Positions 23,101-38,230 are shown, counted from the stretch's first letter. The stretch is DNA of 64,000 nt from Arbacia lixula (GCA_963669155.1 OZ022596.1:4799304-4863303); one strand, 5' to 3'. Notes: generated by a model from the letters alone, not told the origin. A program made the numbers and translations.

Positions 23101-26100
23101 CTATATACATCCGTGATTATAGCCACGTACGCTGCCGTGGATATAGTTGAACCAACGCCGAGCAGTGCAGCCGAGGCTGCATGCTGGTGGTGGTGTGCGA
23201 ATGCTGGTGTGCTCCTTTTCTCTCCCTTCTGTTGACTATTGGTCGGGCGATTTATGGCGGGGATCGCATCCAACTTCAACTTCCTTCTGAACCTGGTGTT
23301 GAACTACGAATACAGTCACGCCGCCTCGTAGGCATCGCCAGGGAAGTGAGCGCTGCACATTACGCTATTGGGGCATTTCGCATGGGTCAGCCTTACTCTC
23401 GCTGACCAAATTCGCCGTAAATTGTCATCTTTTGAGAAAAAGTGCACGCTCACACCATTTTTTGTTACTTCACCCTCCAACTATGCAGCTCTTCGGCATT
23501 TTCTCTTGAATTCTTCCAAATGGGGGAAAATTACATGGCCAATTCTCCGACACAGCAATACAAAACACGGGCATTCAACACAAAGCTCGGAAGTCAATTT
23601 CCTCCTGTGACGAAATTCGTCACGTGACATCATGATTGACAGCGATCGCGTGAAACAGATTTTTTTTTATGGGTGGGGCTTAGAAACTCTGAAATAGCTA
23701 TTATTTTTGACAGAAATTCACATTTTCTGTCATTTAACGATATATTCAAGTTAAAATACAAATGAAATGCTGTTAATATGACATGTCTAAGCAATTTAAA
23801 GACCAGAAATAATTGGTTGGCAGGGGCCCTTTAATGTGAAAATCGGAGATTTGTACGTGTAATGTCAATGGGAGGGTCATTTATTTGAAATCATGAAATG
23901 ACATGACGGTCGTTTATGACCTGTATCTGGCCTATGTTTGGATCTTTTACTCTGAAATTTTAGTATGATGTAGCTGAATCTAGCTTTCGGGAACGTGTTC
24001 TCCATTCTTTTATCAGATGTCGGGATCATGGCAAAATTGCAGCTTGATTATCGATTTCTAAATCATTGTAGCGAATCTAGCCCCTGCTGGGCATTACGTC
24101 TTAAGTGAATGGGAAGAGTTATGCTCTAAGAACTCGAGGCCCCGGGTTCGATTCCTGGAGTGGGTAGGATCATTTTTTTCTATTCCTTTTGCAATGTTTT
24201 TTTTTGCCACCTTCTTCTCTTCTATCCCTCACTTTGTCATTCTCTTTGAGATTCTCTTTCCCAATTTTTCCTCTCGCTCCTTTATCTTACATGTATGTGT
24301 GACCATTAAGGCAAGTGTTTTTCGTTAGTGCTACCTTTGATTTCTAGTGAATAGATGATGTCACATGATAGGTCCATGTTTTCACCGTGAATTTACCAGC
24401 TCATGTCTCTGCACGAATTCGCCAATACAGAGCACATGATACTTGTCCACAAGTATTTCTCGTTATTTTTTGTTTTTATATATTCAGTGTCCCATTTTTC
24501 TGCTTTGATCTGCAATCCGTAACCTCCCATTAACGGCCGATCTTTCCTTCACAGCGTCGCGTAAGTGGATTTTGCCTATAGGTATACATGGTATACATTC
24601 ATATTGGTCCACCATTGGCCCGGGCTGAAGCTAGCTGCATGAAATTCACAGAAAGAGAATTCACCGGTGTCATGATCGTAAGGCCGAATCGGGTAAATAT
24701 TAATGAGTACAGTCAATCGGCAGCGCTCGCTCGTTCTAAAGAAATCGTGAGCGTTTTATTTTTAGTCTCGCGAAATCTCACGAGCAGATTTTGCTGCACC
24801 TAGATTATGAAGGAATTCGACATGCTCGCGAGATCTTTTGCTGGGGTCTTCTGTAAGCATACTGATCAGGATTTTTTTAGACAGGGATTGAGATTATATG
24901 TTTCTTAATAAATATTTTTAGTTTTTTTCGAAATCCGCAAAGGAGTTTTTATGTTATTTGCCTTCAAAAACAGGCCTCAAATTTTTTTTGAAATATGTAA
25001 GCTCTGAGACCTTGCTGGATGCTGACCCTTCTATGGATTGTACGGCAACGACAGTTACGGCTCTAAAAAGCCAATACTTCAGCGGAGATTCTGATTCCAA
25101 TATTGTTTGGGCTCAAAAATAAAACATTTGAGCTATTCGTCTTCAAAGTGATGCGAGATTTCAGAAATCGTACGGACTTCGCAACCGATATATATGTAAG
25201 CTCCCAGACTTTGCTAGATCCTGACCCTTCTACGAATTGAACGGCAATACCAGTTACAGCTTTGGAAAGCCGGTACTCCAGCGGATAATTTGATTCCAGT
25301 TTTGTTTGGGCTCAAAAATAAAACATTTGAGCTATTTGTCTTCAAAGTGACGCAAATCTTCAGAAATCATACGGACTTCGCAACCGATATTCGTCCGCGG
25401 GCAGCAGAAAACACACGATTTTATTTTCAGCTCGGTAGTCGTGACCTTCACTTTACCTCTCGAACCGCGAAAAAGGTCTCCTTTTCAAACTGCGATATCT
25501 CCATGAATATATCATATTTTTGTACACTTTCTTTTGTAACTGTATGTTGGAGGTCGACATTTACCAAGGGTGAAAAAACATTTCATTAAAACAGGCAGAC
25601 AAATATTGCAAATTCGAGATAAATGTGGTTCTAATAAAAATTTAAAAAATGAAAATAAACTCTATATTTCAATGTCAATCGCTTTTGAGCCCCTATTATT
25701 TAGAGATCATCTGAAGCGGAATTTATTGTACTTTATGGAGATACCATTATTTTTCAACCTCCCCCCATAGAAGGGTCAGGATCCAGCAAAATATCAACCA
25801 TGTTCAAATTCAAAATGAGCGAGATATGACGAAGTTGTGAGCGATCCCAACCAGTCAATCATCGCAGGTAGAATTTCGTTATTATCGTGGACTATGATTG
25901 GCTGGTCAGGATCGTTCACAACTTCGTCATATCTCGCTCATTTTGGATTTGAACATGGTTGATGTTTTGCTGGATCCTGACCCTTCTATGGGGGGAGGTT
26001 GAAAAATAATGGTATCTCCATAAAGTACAATAAATTCCGCTTCAGATGATCTCTAAATGTTAAGGGCTCAAAAGCGATTGACATTGGAATATAGAGTTTA

Positions 26101-27199
26101 TTTTAATTTTTTAAATTTTTATTAGAACCACATATTTATCTCGAATTTGCAATATTTGTCTGCCTGTTTTAATGAAATGTTTTTTCACACTTGGTAAAAT
26201 TCGACATCAAACATACAGTTACAAAAGAAAGCGCACGAAAATATGGTATATTCATGAAGATATCGCAGTTTGAAAATTAGACGTTTTCCGCGGTTCGAGA
26301 GGTCAAGTGAAGGTCACGACTACCTCGCTGAAAATAAAATGAGCGTATTTTCCGGTGCCTGCCGTTTGGCTGAGTACATGTACTTGCTGCGTATAATGTA
26401 CATGTAATGAGTATATCTGTGCATCTGTAATTATGGGTAAGAATTTTACTTACGTCTTGCTGTGCTGCTTTTCCTCTTTGCTATCGGTAAGTGGTTCCTG
26501 AGTTGTATTCGTTTCGCCATTATCCTCTGCTAAATTGAAGAAGAATAAAACAGAATACAAAATCGTCTCAAGATCAAATAAATGTCTCAGCCCATAGACA
26601 ATTAGATACATGACCCTTCATAAAGGTGTGCTACCATGTCGAACATTATACACTTCATATGGTGCGTTTTGTACACAGTGTTTACACAGTGTTTGATATC
26701 TAGTGAGTTGGATAGAACTCTTCTCAATGATTGTCACATGTTAACTTCTCTTGGTCAGCTGAAATACTGTTCTACTTCATATGTACTAGGACAAAAATAA
26801 GTAGTGTGATCAATATCAAGCCTAATGTTTTCAAGCTGTCACGTTGAATGTATATCCCTGTAGAGACGAAGCTACTGGTTTGCAACGTTTCATACCTGGT
26901 ACTGATCCCCCAATTTCATCTGGAGACTCCTGGAACACTCGAAACACCTGTTTTTCTTTTACTACGACTTTAATGTCGAATTCCAAGTAGTTGAACTTGG
27001 TGCCTCGAATTTTATCTGCGTCTATGTCCTGAAGAAAAAATTCACAATGGCAAAATTATGTCAAAATGTCAAAAAAGCACTAGAACAAAAACATATATCA
27101 TGCGCATACATACAGCTGCACGCACACACACGCATACGCTTATACTACGTAATTTTTGCTCTCCTTTTGCGCCCATGTTCGGTTATCCTCAATGGCGCC

Positions 27200-27234
<35 letters not shown>

Positions 27235-30200
27235 TGTGTGTGTGTGGGGGGGGGGGGTGGGCGCAGTGAAAATGCCCCCCCCCCCCCCCCCCCTACGGGA
27301 CCGCTCTCAAGACAAAAAAGTAAACAATAAAGTGTTGTGAAAAATGAAATTTTACAGCTCCAAAATACAAGGTTTTGAAAATTAGAAAACCACATTTACC
27401 CGCTTGGTCATGTTGGATGTTGTGCGTTTCCTCGTATAAATTGCGATCTCGGATTTTTTTTTTAACATTAAATTCTTCTCTATTCCACTCCCCCTCTCGA
27501 ATGAAGGGGTAAAGGGGGGGGGGGGGGGTACTTCCCTCTCTCCAGTGGCGTGCTCGTTGGCCCCTCCCAAGACAAAAGGAGCTCAATTTCTATAGGTTAT
27601 TCTTTACTGGAAAGTAATGTATTCTAAGCGCAAATATTTCAAAGTATATGTATCTTCACATTATAACACATTATAACAATGGATGTACCACTTGTCAGGA
27701 TGTCGAAAACAAAATACCATAGGCTAGTTAGAACATTTCGAGACGACATAAATATGTGCGACCCTTTTACCTATCATACTCCATTATAGCCTTGCAGGAT
27801 GCAAGTCTTCATAATATGCACGGATTTTGGTTAGTATCCACACTATCATCGTGCAGCGTCAAGGTGGATTCTACGTAGTTTTTTTCCTGTCATTACAGTT
27901 ACATCGATCAAGGGGCTTTCATGTATGGGTTGTTAGAGGCACAGCTGGTGCTGTTATTAATTTCTACACCTGCCTCATTCATAGAAATCAAGATGGAATG
28001 TTTGATATGGTTGTTCCTGATCATGGTCAAGAGTCAAATGATGTATCCATGGAAACTAGTATGGCTGCATAAACGTCGATATATGCATTACATAATCACA
28101 TAATCTTTACTTTTTATACGGACCTGACAATGATTACATGAACGAAATGATAGTCCATCTATGCTAGGTGTATGCGACGAAAAATACATGTATAATCTAG
28201 TAATAATTGTATCTATCGTATGATCGTTATATTATTTACTAAAATTATTTTAAACCTGACAATATTAAGATATTGCGTTTAGCATTAAGTAATAAAACTT
28301 AAACTCACCTTTACTTCCAATTGCTTGTCGTTGACAAAATGATAAATGCGCAGCAACTTAGATTTGTGTTTAAAGAGAATATCCTTTTCAGGACTGGCAG
28401 AGATCCGTTCGGAGCATTCCAAGAACTTGTGAGATTTTGCATCCTATTAATGCACGGGAGATGGGATCAAATTGATGCATTTACTTAAATTAAGTCCTAA
28501 CTGACATGGCTAGTAATACAAGGAAATCGAGACTTTCTTATTTAGTCCACTCCCATATCATGTTTCCCAATTGGTCGATTTAGTTTGATAATCAAACCAA
28601 AGATATTGGAGGGGGCAGTGGAGGGGGAGGGGGCACTCGTCTCCCCTGTGATACATCTTCATTTATTTATATATTGGATACTTATTTATAAATTAGTTTT
28701 AAAAAATCATTTATATTCTTATCCCTACATTAAAATCGTATTTCGGAGGGAACTCAAATTGGCATTGAATGATAGCCCAGAAACTACGAGATTTATTTGT
28801 AGTAGTATTAGAATTATTGTACATGAGCTTTTGATATGAAGTGTATGCAACAGAAAATAAGGTCACCTGAGTGTTACAATTGAATACTTCAAACGAATTT
28901 ATGTCAAGGTTCTAAGCGTTAAGAAATAATCTTGACACTTTTGAAAAATACTTAGAACATATAATTCGAATCAAGCTGAAATGTAGACACCACAATGTCA
29001 AGGGATATCCAATTCTTTTTAGCAGAATCAATTTATCAATTATTCCAAGAATATCTGAAAAGAATTTTTAAATGTTGACAAGTTTTGACCTGAAGAATTT
29101 CATCAGATGATTGATTAAAAACACAACAATGCCCATTGTGCATTACAAATATCAACCCACTGGATGTTTTCTACCAGAAGCATCATGGTTAACGACCCTG
29201 TGATGGAAATTGCTAGTGGACTAACATGTGCCATGCACAATGGGCATTGTTTTCTTCTGAATTACGTATGTGATACAAACGCACTTGAAGGTTAAAATTC
29301 ACCCTCAAGTGGAATTCTCATAAAATAATTCAAAGATAATTACGATAATGATAATTGGTAAAAAGGTTACGAAAATTTCATTTTAACAAAATTGGCCTTA
29401 ATCTGATCTTATGATGTATCAATTGTGGTTGAAACTTTTTTTTAGATTTTTTTTTTCAAATAAAAAATCCAAAAGGACTACACAGTATGACTTACATATA
29501 TGTTCTTACCATTTGTAGGCCTTTAAGTGCATCGGTAAACACCAATATCCAGTTCCCTTGTTTTCGCTGGACGTATTGTGTGCATTGGATTATCTTTCTT
29601 CCAGCCCACCAATCGAACAACACATAGATATGACAGAAACTGGTAAGATAAAGCTCGAGGTCATGTTCTCGCACGGTGCACATGGGCGTATCCTCTTCGT
29701 TCAGTCTTACTCTCTCTGTTTCATTCTGACCTGAAAACGTGATAGGTGAATGAAGAAAGGGGATTTTCCGTAGAGAAAAATTCCAATAAGAGAGAAAGTT
29801 TAAAAAAAAATGGGTGAGCAGTAAAGCACACAAATTTGGGGACACATCAGACAATTAATAAGAAAGTTATGAATAAATTCATGAAAAAGATTGCAATTGC
29901 TTCATCTTTGATTTTTCCTCACTCAACCATGACACGACGGCTAACTACCATGTTCATCCAACATGCGAAGATACATATTGTAACCAATACCTGGTGTCAG
30001 TTATTTTAAAGAATTAACTGGACTTTGCAATGTTTGGAGGGATAAAACAAGAATTCCTCCCCCCCTAACTGTTTGCTCACACAACCGTGAATAACGCAAA
30101 AACAGCGCTTTAACATATACTAAATTATTTTGCAAAATCGTTTCTCAAAGGGCCCTAAAATACCTCTGATGATCGTTTAAAAAAAATATGCGGTCGCTCA

Positions 30201-33200
30201 TGCATGACTTGACAAATCACTTCAAGTTTGACACATATATTAGTCAATCAGTGCAGAAATATTTCGTTATTAGATTTCCGATTATCGTGTAACCATTCTT
30301 TTTATTTACTTAACAGATTTGTACTTTCTGTAGAGAGCACCTTATTTTCCAATTGGAGTTCCTTTTTAATTCTATATTTCCTTCTAAAGACAATACAGCT
30401 TTTCGGTAGATGAATTTCACCCAGGTACCCATTGTGAGGTAAGTCTATAAAATGTTTTTTTTTATAGATATTGCGTAAACAAATATGAGATGGACAATCC
30501 CGACAAAATAAAATGGCCGGAGGAAAACAAAGAACATTCGGATAGCTACAAATATAAACCCAATAAAAACCACGATAGATAAAGGGGGTGTAATATGTAA
30601 AGAGTATGAGAAGTATACCTGTCTTATGGAGAAGAACTGGCTTTACAATTTCCAGAGAATCTAGAAGTATACAGTGGGGCAGTTTGAGTTTGAATGGCTG
30701 TTTGAACGTGAGTGAGGAGGGTCCAAAGGCAATCCCAAAAGTCGGACAGACTTCATCATCTCTCAGTTCTACGTCTGGGGGATCAGTGAGCAGCTTGAGT
30801 GAGATGTCGTGAGCCTCGTCTAGTGCGCCAGCCGGGATGAACATGTGGACGTCGTACTCTTCAAGATGCAGTTCTCCCCCGTCCTCGCCGATAGCCTTAA
30901 CCACGGTACGCCTAATGTCCATTGACTTGATCTCCATTGCTAATTGGTCGGTATAGAATGACGTTGATTAATCAGGAGAACATAGAAACGCAATGATTCG
31001 GAGAAACTCGTCCTATATCATGAATGACATTAATGTCATATTTCCATGTGTGCAAGTAAAGTTATGGCATCATATGGGAACAAAGAAATGTAAATGCAGA
31101 ACCAAATATCCGAATAATCAAAGGAAAACTCAATTTCAATTTCAATTTATTCATATTTCTGTTCAATACATGTAAAATAAAAGCAATAATACATCAGCAT
31201 AGTCAGTCTTTGACATAAACAAAACTAGTATAATGATGCAAAATATTACATAATGGTCAATATCAAACATACAGTGGATATAGGTAAAGAAATATGAATG
31301 GGGCCTATTTAAAGCAAGCTTGTAAATCGTATAGACCCCAAAATAATGTGGATTAAAAGAACACTTCGGAGTACGGATAAACAAATTGACCAAAGAAATG
31401 AACAAAAGAAATCATAAACAACTCAAGAAACAGCATGAAAACAAATCGAGAACAAAAATCAAAAATCAAAAATCAAAAGGCGTACGATTAATTCAGCAAT
31501 ACAACAGAAAAGTGTGCGAGCGAGGAATAGACAAACAAAACCAAACAAATCAGGAGAAGTCAGGATGAAATACGATAGTGCTCAAGCTTTTACGAATGCA
31601 ATTCGACTGTTGACTCAGTATTGAATATGTATGGATAAGTATAAATATGTATACGAAGACATCATTCATAAGATGGATTCATTATAATATATGCAAATCA
31701 CATTACATGTACATTCCGGCAAGGACGCCTAACCATGCCACGTGGCCGAGCACCCGCCGAGCTCAAGGAAATTGGCTAGTAATTCTAAAGAGTATCAGTT
31801 GTTTTTTTTTTCCAAGAGCTCGGCAGGTTGCTCGGACCAAGGTGCAGGGCAGCGTCCCTGTCGGAGCGTGAGTGGTGATCAAAAAAAGAGTAAAGGCTAA
31901 AAGAAATTATTGCGTGGTATATGAACATAACAAATGTTTCTTTAAATTGCATTTGAATGAAGATATTTTTATGCAACGAGTAAGTTCGTGGGAAAGGTTA
32001 TTCCAAAACATTGGCCCTGTAAACATGATTGTTTTCTTTGCAAAAATTGTTCGAGTACGTGGAAGGTGAAAAGCGTCGCGCTGTCGAGTTGGATAATTAT
32101 GAATAGCATCGTTTCTTGTAAACATGTGCGAGAAAACATCTGGAAGTTCCCCATTCGAAAATTTGAACATGAATATACCGACATTGTAGTAAAATAAGTC
32201 TATTATTTTCAAGATTTTATTGCTTGCAAAAAGGTCATTTGTGTGGGACAAATAGCCAGCGTTATTTACAATTCTGATAGCACGTTTTTGAATAAGAAAA
32301 AGAGAGTCCAGAAAATTTTTTGAAGCATTCCCCCATGCAAGAATCCCATAGTTAAGATATGGCGAAATTAAAGTTGAGAATATGTTTTGTAAAATGCGGC
32401 TAGGAAAAAAGTGTTTGAGTTTATTGAGAATTCCGGTGTTTCTGGACAAAATTTTACTAAGATAATTAATGTGGGTTTTCCAAGATAAGTCATTATCAAT
32501 ATGTAAGCCTAAAAATTTAGTACTATCGACCTGTTGAAGATTGGTGTCGCTTATTTTAAGAGGAGTGGGGAGGGCATTCAAAGAATTACTAAAGATCATG
32601 TAGTTGTTTTTTTCAATATTAAGAGATAATTTGTTGGCGTGGATCCAAGTCTGGACTAGTCGTAATTCATTATTCATTGTATCAGCAAGTAAGATGGGAT
32701 TGTTATGTGAAAAAAATAAATTTGTGTCATCGGCAAAACAAATAAAAGAGAGTACCTGAGAAGATTTTTGAATGTCATTAATATATAAAATAAATAAAAG
32801 TGGGCCCAACAGGGAACCTTGGGGGACACCACACGAAATCAATTTTAGTTGAGAGTCATGACTATTGATGCTAACGTACTGTTTCCTATTCTTTAGATAA
32901 TCCCTAAACCATTCAAGAGCCCCCCCCCCCCCCCCCACGGATTCCATAGTGACTTAATTTGTAAAGTAAAATTTCATGGTCTATCGTGTCGAATGCCTTC
33001 GAAAAATCAAGGAAAACACCAATGGTATGAGAAGCATCATCTATAGCATGGGCTACCTTGTCAATAAAACTGAGTAATGCATGGGTAGTACTATGTTTTT
33101 CTCTGAAACCAAACTGGGAGTTAGTGAAAACCTGGCAATTCAAAAGAAACCTAAGAGTGCGTTTGTAAACAAGTCTTTCAAGAATTTTAGAAAATGATGT

Positions 33201-36200
33201 TAAAAGGGAGATAGGACGATAATTATTTACGAAATCTTTTTGACCTTTTTTAAAAATGGGGACAACTCTTGCAATTTTCATCTTGTCTGGAACTTTCCCA
33301 CTTGATAAAGATTGGTTAAAAATATATGTTAAAGGAGAATTAATTTCTTGAATTATGCTTTTTAAGAGAAGATTTGTGATTCCATCGTAACCAGGACTTT
33401 TTTTGTTTTTCAAATTAGAGACAATTGTTTTTACCTCATCCTCAACAATTGGTACAAAAAAGAAAGATTGCGTGTTACGTTCTCCTAAAAATGAATGAAA
33501 CTCTTTATCAGTAACAGGGATTTTTTCGGCAAGATTAGGCCCAATATTGACAAAAAAATCATTGAAAGCGCCAGCTATTTCAGAAGGGTTGTCTGTATGG
33601 ATACCGTCTTTTTCTATAACGTTAGGTGGATTGTTTACGGTGTTGGATTTCAGCGCTTGGTTAATCACCTTCCACGTACTCTTAACATCATATTTGCAGT
33701 TATCAAATTGCTTTGCAAAATACATCTGTTTAGCTAAACGGAGTGAGGCTGATAAAACATTGTGGTAACGAGAATATCGAGATTTATTAGTAGCATTGGG
33801 ATATTTTCTGTATTTATGAAAGAGTCTGTTTTTTGTATTAATAGACCTGAGGAGTGATTTCGAAATCCACTCTGTACAATATTGTTGATTTTAATGATAG
33901 CAATACCACACAAATTGAAACCAAATGAGATCTTGAGATGAATAAATGTTACCGTCAAAAACTTACCTTTAAGGATTTCTTCTCTGTCTTCCTCATCAAT
34001 CCTAGACAAATGTTGAAGGGTTTATGAAAAGAGAGAAAATTACTAAAATGCTAGTATGAGGATGATAACATTTAGCACGTTACTCTATATACATACAAGA
34101 GAACATACAAACAATTTATTTTACCAAAACCGAGTCCTAAAATATCACGATCTCCAGAAAAAGTTTAAGTTCCTTCATGTACCAGCTAGCACGAGAAACA
34201 TTAACTCAAAACATCCTTGATTTATTCTGCAGAAACCGAGACGTACACAACTATCCCACAAGAGAATCAAGCCTTTATCATCTCCCACTGACCCTGACAT
34301 TATGTCGCCAGAGAACATTTTTATATCAAGGACCGCAACTGTGGAACTCATTGAGCAGTGAACTGCAGTCATCCGTAACCATCTATACATTCTAGCGCAG
34401 GCTAAAGCGCAGCCTAATCAACGTATATCGCACACCTCCCGATACTTAGTTTTTTCTCCTACGTATGCCCTTCACCTTTAACTTTCTCTCCCCTCCCCCC
34501 TTCATTTACGGCACTTTGATTTAATAAATGCATAAATTTTTATGCAATCTAATATATTGTAACGGGGAGCCTATAACCCTACAAGCTTCGCTTCTTTGTA
34601 TAGGCTCCACCACATTGTTATATTATGTTATCAATTTTTCTTTTATTGAAGTGTACAAGCAGTCATCTAATATTGTTTTCTAAATGCATTCTAGTTACCT
34701 TGTTAATGTCCCTCTTTATTTATTTATTTATTTATGCATGTGAGCGTATCATTTCATGTACTTGTACGCTGTTTGTTTACGTTTATATGTGGAAATAAAT
34801 GCAATTCAATATACGGAGTAGCATCAGTTCAATGGTATATTAAAGTAACAGTGAAGGTAATTTTATTATCATTCAGACGAATGGGTGACGCTTGTGTTAT
34901 ATTATGATATTATGAGTGCTGTTAGTAGCAATAATCACCAAATAATGTTATCACAAACAAGTTTTACTAGCGTTATCTAGGTGCCGATATCATTTTCATG
35001 TAAGCAACAAATGCTCAAAATACGATTGATATATCATATTTAAATGTATTGTGCAATCCACATTTTACGCAGCTGGTCGTATCATGCACGTGTTCTTGAA
35101 ATGTCAAATCGTTTACAAGTAATGAGCACCGATATACTATATACTGTAACAATAAGGTAAGCCATAGTCTTACGTCGAAACGAGTGCTTCCCACAGACGT
35201 GAAGTTCTTGCATACTGCAGTGGTGTCAGTCCGTGTTGGTCGTGTACTGTAAGGCTAGCACCTTTCCCTATCAGGTACAGTGCAAGATTTACACCCTTCG
35301 ACAAAGAGTCACCCTCAGAAGCCAGCTGTTGAGCACAATATGTCGTGACAAGCAGTTAGGCATTTAATGTCTAAAAGGCCCAAACCCCGCCATACCTCAC
35401 GCTCCATTTGTCTTTCTACTTTACAACCACTTTTCGATATAAAAAGCACCACTCAATATTCATGACAGCTTGTAATGTGTCACATATTAGGTTTAGGACA
35501 GAAGTATTCAAACGATGAGGTATGTACACGATTGCAGGGCATAGTAGCAACTTCACCATTCATGCTACCTGGAATGGTACATCTTATTTGGAAATTTTTG
35601 AATGCAGAGAAATATCGCGCGACAATGACAACCTGTTATATTATTAAAGCTGACGGAAAAACAATACAAATAAACATGATGCATCAGATATGGAGGACTA
35701 CTGGTAACATTACCACTTGAAATATGAAAGAATGAGTATCACAAAATAGAGACCATGACACCTCAATGACATATCCAAATGCTACATCTTTACTTTCCCC
35801 TTGTAATTCATTTTATAGAAGGTGAACGAAGCATAGAAGGTGTTAAGACTTTACTACTTCACACATGCATTGGCGTATATCGCAGAACGTACGTCGTAGA
35901 AAGTTTAATACCTCTTGCGTTTCCTTCACACCACCTGTTTCCTTCTCAGGAGTACGAAGCAGGCAATGTTTCACGACGAGGTGTAGGCAGGTTTGTCCGT
36001 CTTGGGTTTTAAGGTTGACATCCGACCCGCTGTCAACGAGGATCTCTAAAACCGGGACATGTCCACCCTCTGCAGCCAAGTGGAGTGGGGTTTTGCCCTC
36101 TCTGTCTGGAAGATTGACGAGACTGAAGCCCTGTTTGTGAAATCAAAACCGCAACCACACAATTGTTGACACCGTCAAACAATGACTTACAAGCGTTACG

Positions 36201-38230
36201 GCAATATCTAAGAAAAGACGTAGATAATAATGTTCCTTAAACTGAATATAATTCCAAATATAAATCAAAGTTAAGGTATTATATTCAAGAGCTTTGTATA
36301 ACAGTATTTAAAACCACTACTGACATCGAGTGTAGAAAAAGGAATTCACTTTTACTTTAACAAACTTGCCTCAACTTCCATGTCAGTGCCCATGGCAATC
36401 AAGATTCCAACGCAAATGTCGTGCCCTTTCAAAGCAGCCTTGTGGAGCGGTATACGCCCTTTGTTGTTCGGAGATGTCAATGCATCCATCATCGGGGGAA
36501 GCTCCAGTAGATACATCAGGGTCTCCTCCTTTCCGCTGCGGCAAATTTGAAAACAGAGCATGATTCTATCACATCTCGACCCTTTGTTGCAATCTATTGC
36601 AACTCACCGTATCACATACCATCACTAATTGCAAGTCAAGGGTGTTGGAATCATTCGTATAGTTACAATAGATCCACACAATCTACGATCAATATCAATT
36701 GCAAGTTTCTTTGTAATACAGATTTACGATTGATATCACTTATATGATCGATAGATCAGCAGTGCAATCAATCTATCGATCGTGCGATCAATCGTAGCTC
36801 TTTCTGATCATGCTGATATGGGCCCCTGGTCTAGTCCTTCTCTTACAATTATGACAAACGTACTCTATAACTAGAAAATCCATTCAATTGTTTTATCAAG
36901 GTTTTAGCGCCGCCGTCATATCAGAATTGTAAGGACATCAAACAGTTCAAGACATTCTCAATGTTTGCCTGGCATCCAATCGACCATCATGCAAGTGGTA
37001 TAGGGAAAGAAATCCTGTGATCAACACACTTTATTCAGTGCAGTTACTAGGCATTGCAATAGTACAACTCAAATGTTGCTGAAGAGGTATACGGTACACC
37101 ATGTGTAAAGTCCTGGAAGGACTGGGATGAGAGAAAACTCTTCTCATCATCTCTTCACTCCTTCTGGTTTACAGTCCTTTTAAGGACTACACTCACTTCG
37201 AAGGAATACTTTCAAACTTTCAAATCTCCACTTTCTCGCCTTTCCAAGTCACCTCCAATTCTATCCACGTTTTCTCATCTTAGTCCTTCCAGGACTTTAC
37301 ATATGGTTTACCTTAAAATTCTTCCGCGATTGATTATACCACCATGCAAACCTTCAAACATCATCTGATTCAAATTTTGTTGACAAGACATCAACCGAAT
37401 CCAAACATCTGGTAGAGACTGAGTGGTTGATTTGTGTGACAGTAAATAACTGAAATGTGTACCCCGTGACATCTCTTTTGATTTTCATATTTACCCCGAG
37501 GCAGCCACATGCACAGCGGAGTCACCGTCGTTGTCTCTTTTAGTAAGATCTGCTCCCTTCTCGACAAGGTGTTCAACGCAGTTTAGGTGGCCGTACTGGG
37601 CTGCCAAGAGCAAAGGCGTAGAGTTGTGATTCGTCTGTGAACAGAGCAAGGGAAAATATGTTAAAAATGCGTTGCGCGAAGGCTATTAAATATTTATTCT
37701 TTTTACCAGCAAGGAGGTTAGACCTTAAATGCTCACTATGTTTAATAAAAAGCATAACCTCAACTACACATTCGATTTTACAGCATGAGTATATGCACCC
37801 ACAAGAATGTAGTTGCTATTTAGATACTTTGGGTACTTATATTTGTATCGATTATCATAACGTGGAGAGGGTATTATGTCACATTTTTCCTATATCTTAT
37901 ACACTAAGTCGAACTCATAATGATTTGAAAAGGTACAAAACTTATAACATCTAAATCTCATCTATTTACCTGTTTATAAGATATGACGACTATTTACCTG
38001 CGCATTGATGTTGGCACCTTTTTGGAGGAGACAACAAAGAGCTGCCAGGTGACCAAGACAAGCAGCAGAATGAAGGCCTGTCCTTCCACTTTTGTTGACG
38101 ATATCAACCAGAGCCCCATTCTCAACCAGTGTTCCAATGACTTCTGTGTGATCCCTATTGGAAAGTTTAGTTGAAATTTCAATGTCAGTAAATATACGAC
38201 TTTACTGTTGTACTTACACACACACACTCA

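Larger units (their letters stand above)
15415..23830. mobile_element. 8.4 kb TTAA-flanked DNA transposon (composite)
   Basis: TTAA at 15,411-15,414 and 23,831-23,834 flank termini AGGGCCCCTGACATCC and, inverted, AGGGCCCCTGCCAACC. The uninterrupted sequence survives in copy B near 10,263 (GGCATTATTGTG against GGCA-TTAA-TGTG). TTAA targeting is typical of piggyBac and Kolobok elements; which one is unclear because I found no readable transposase. The outer parts are 15,415-16,094 and 23,060-23,830, the latter beginning with a GC-richer block. A second element is nested between them. Confidence 0.8.
13380..26530 (-). repeat. Tandem duplication unit, copy A
   Basis: Contains the functional linker exon (26,454-26,529), an intron swollen by insertions, death-domain exon A and the array. 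It was enlarged after duplication by the TTAA element (15,415-23,830) and the foldback (24,710-26,372). It has lost the right arm of the 3.5 kb inverted-repeat element still present in copy B. Confidence 0.82.

Noticed and set aside
27047-27586. Pro- and Arg/Glu-rich frames on both strands
   Set aside because: They are read through GA, GT, G and C runs.
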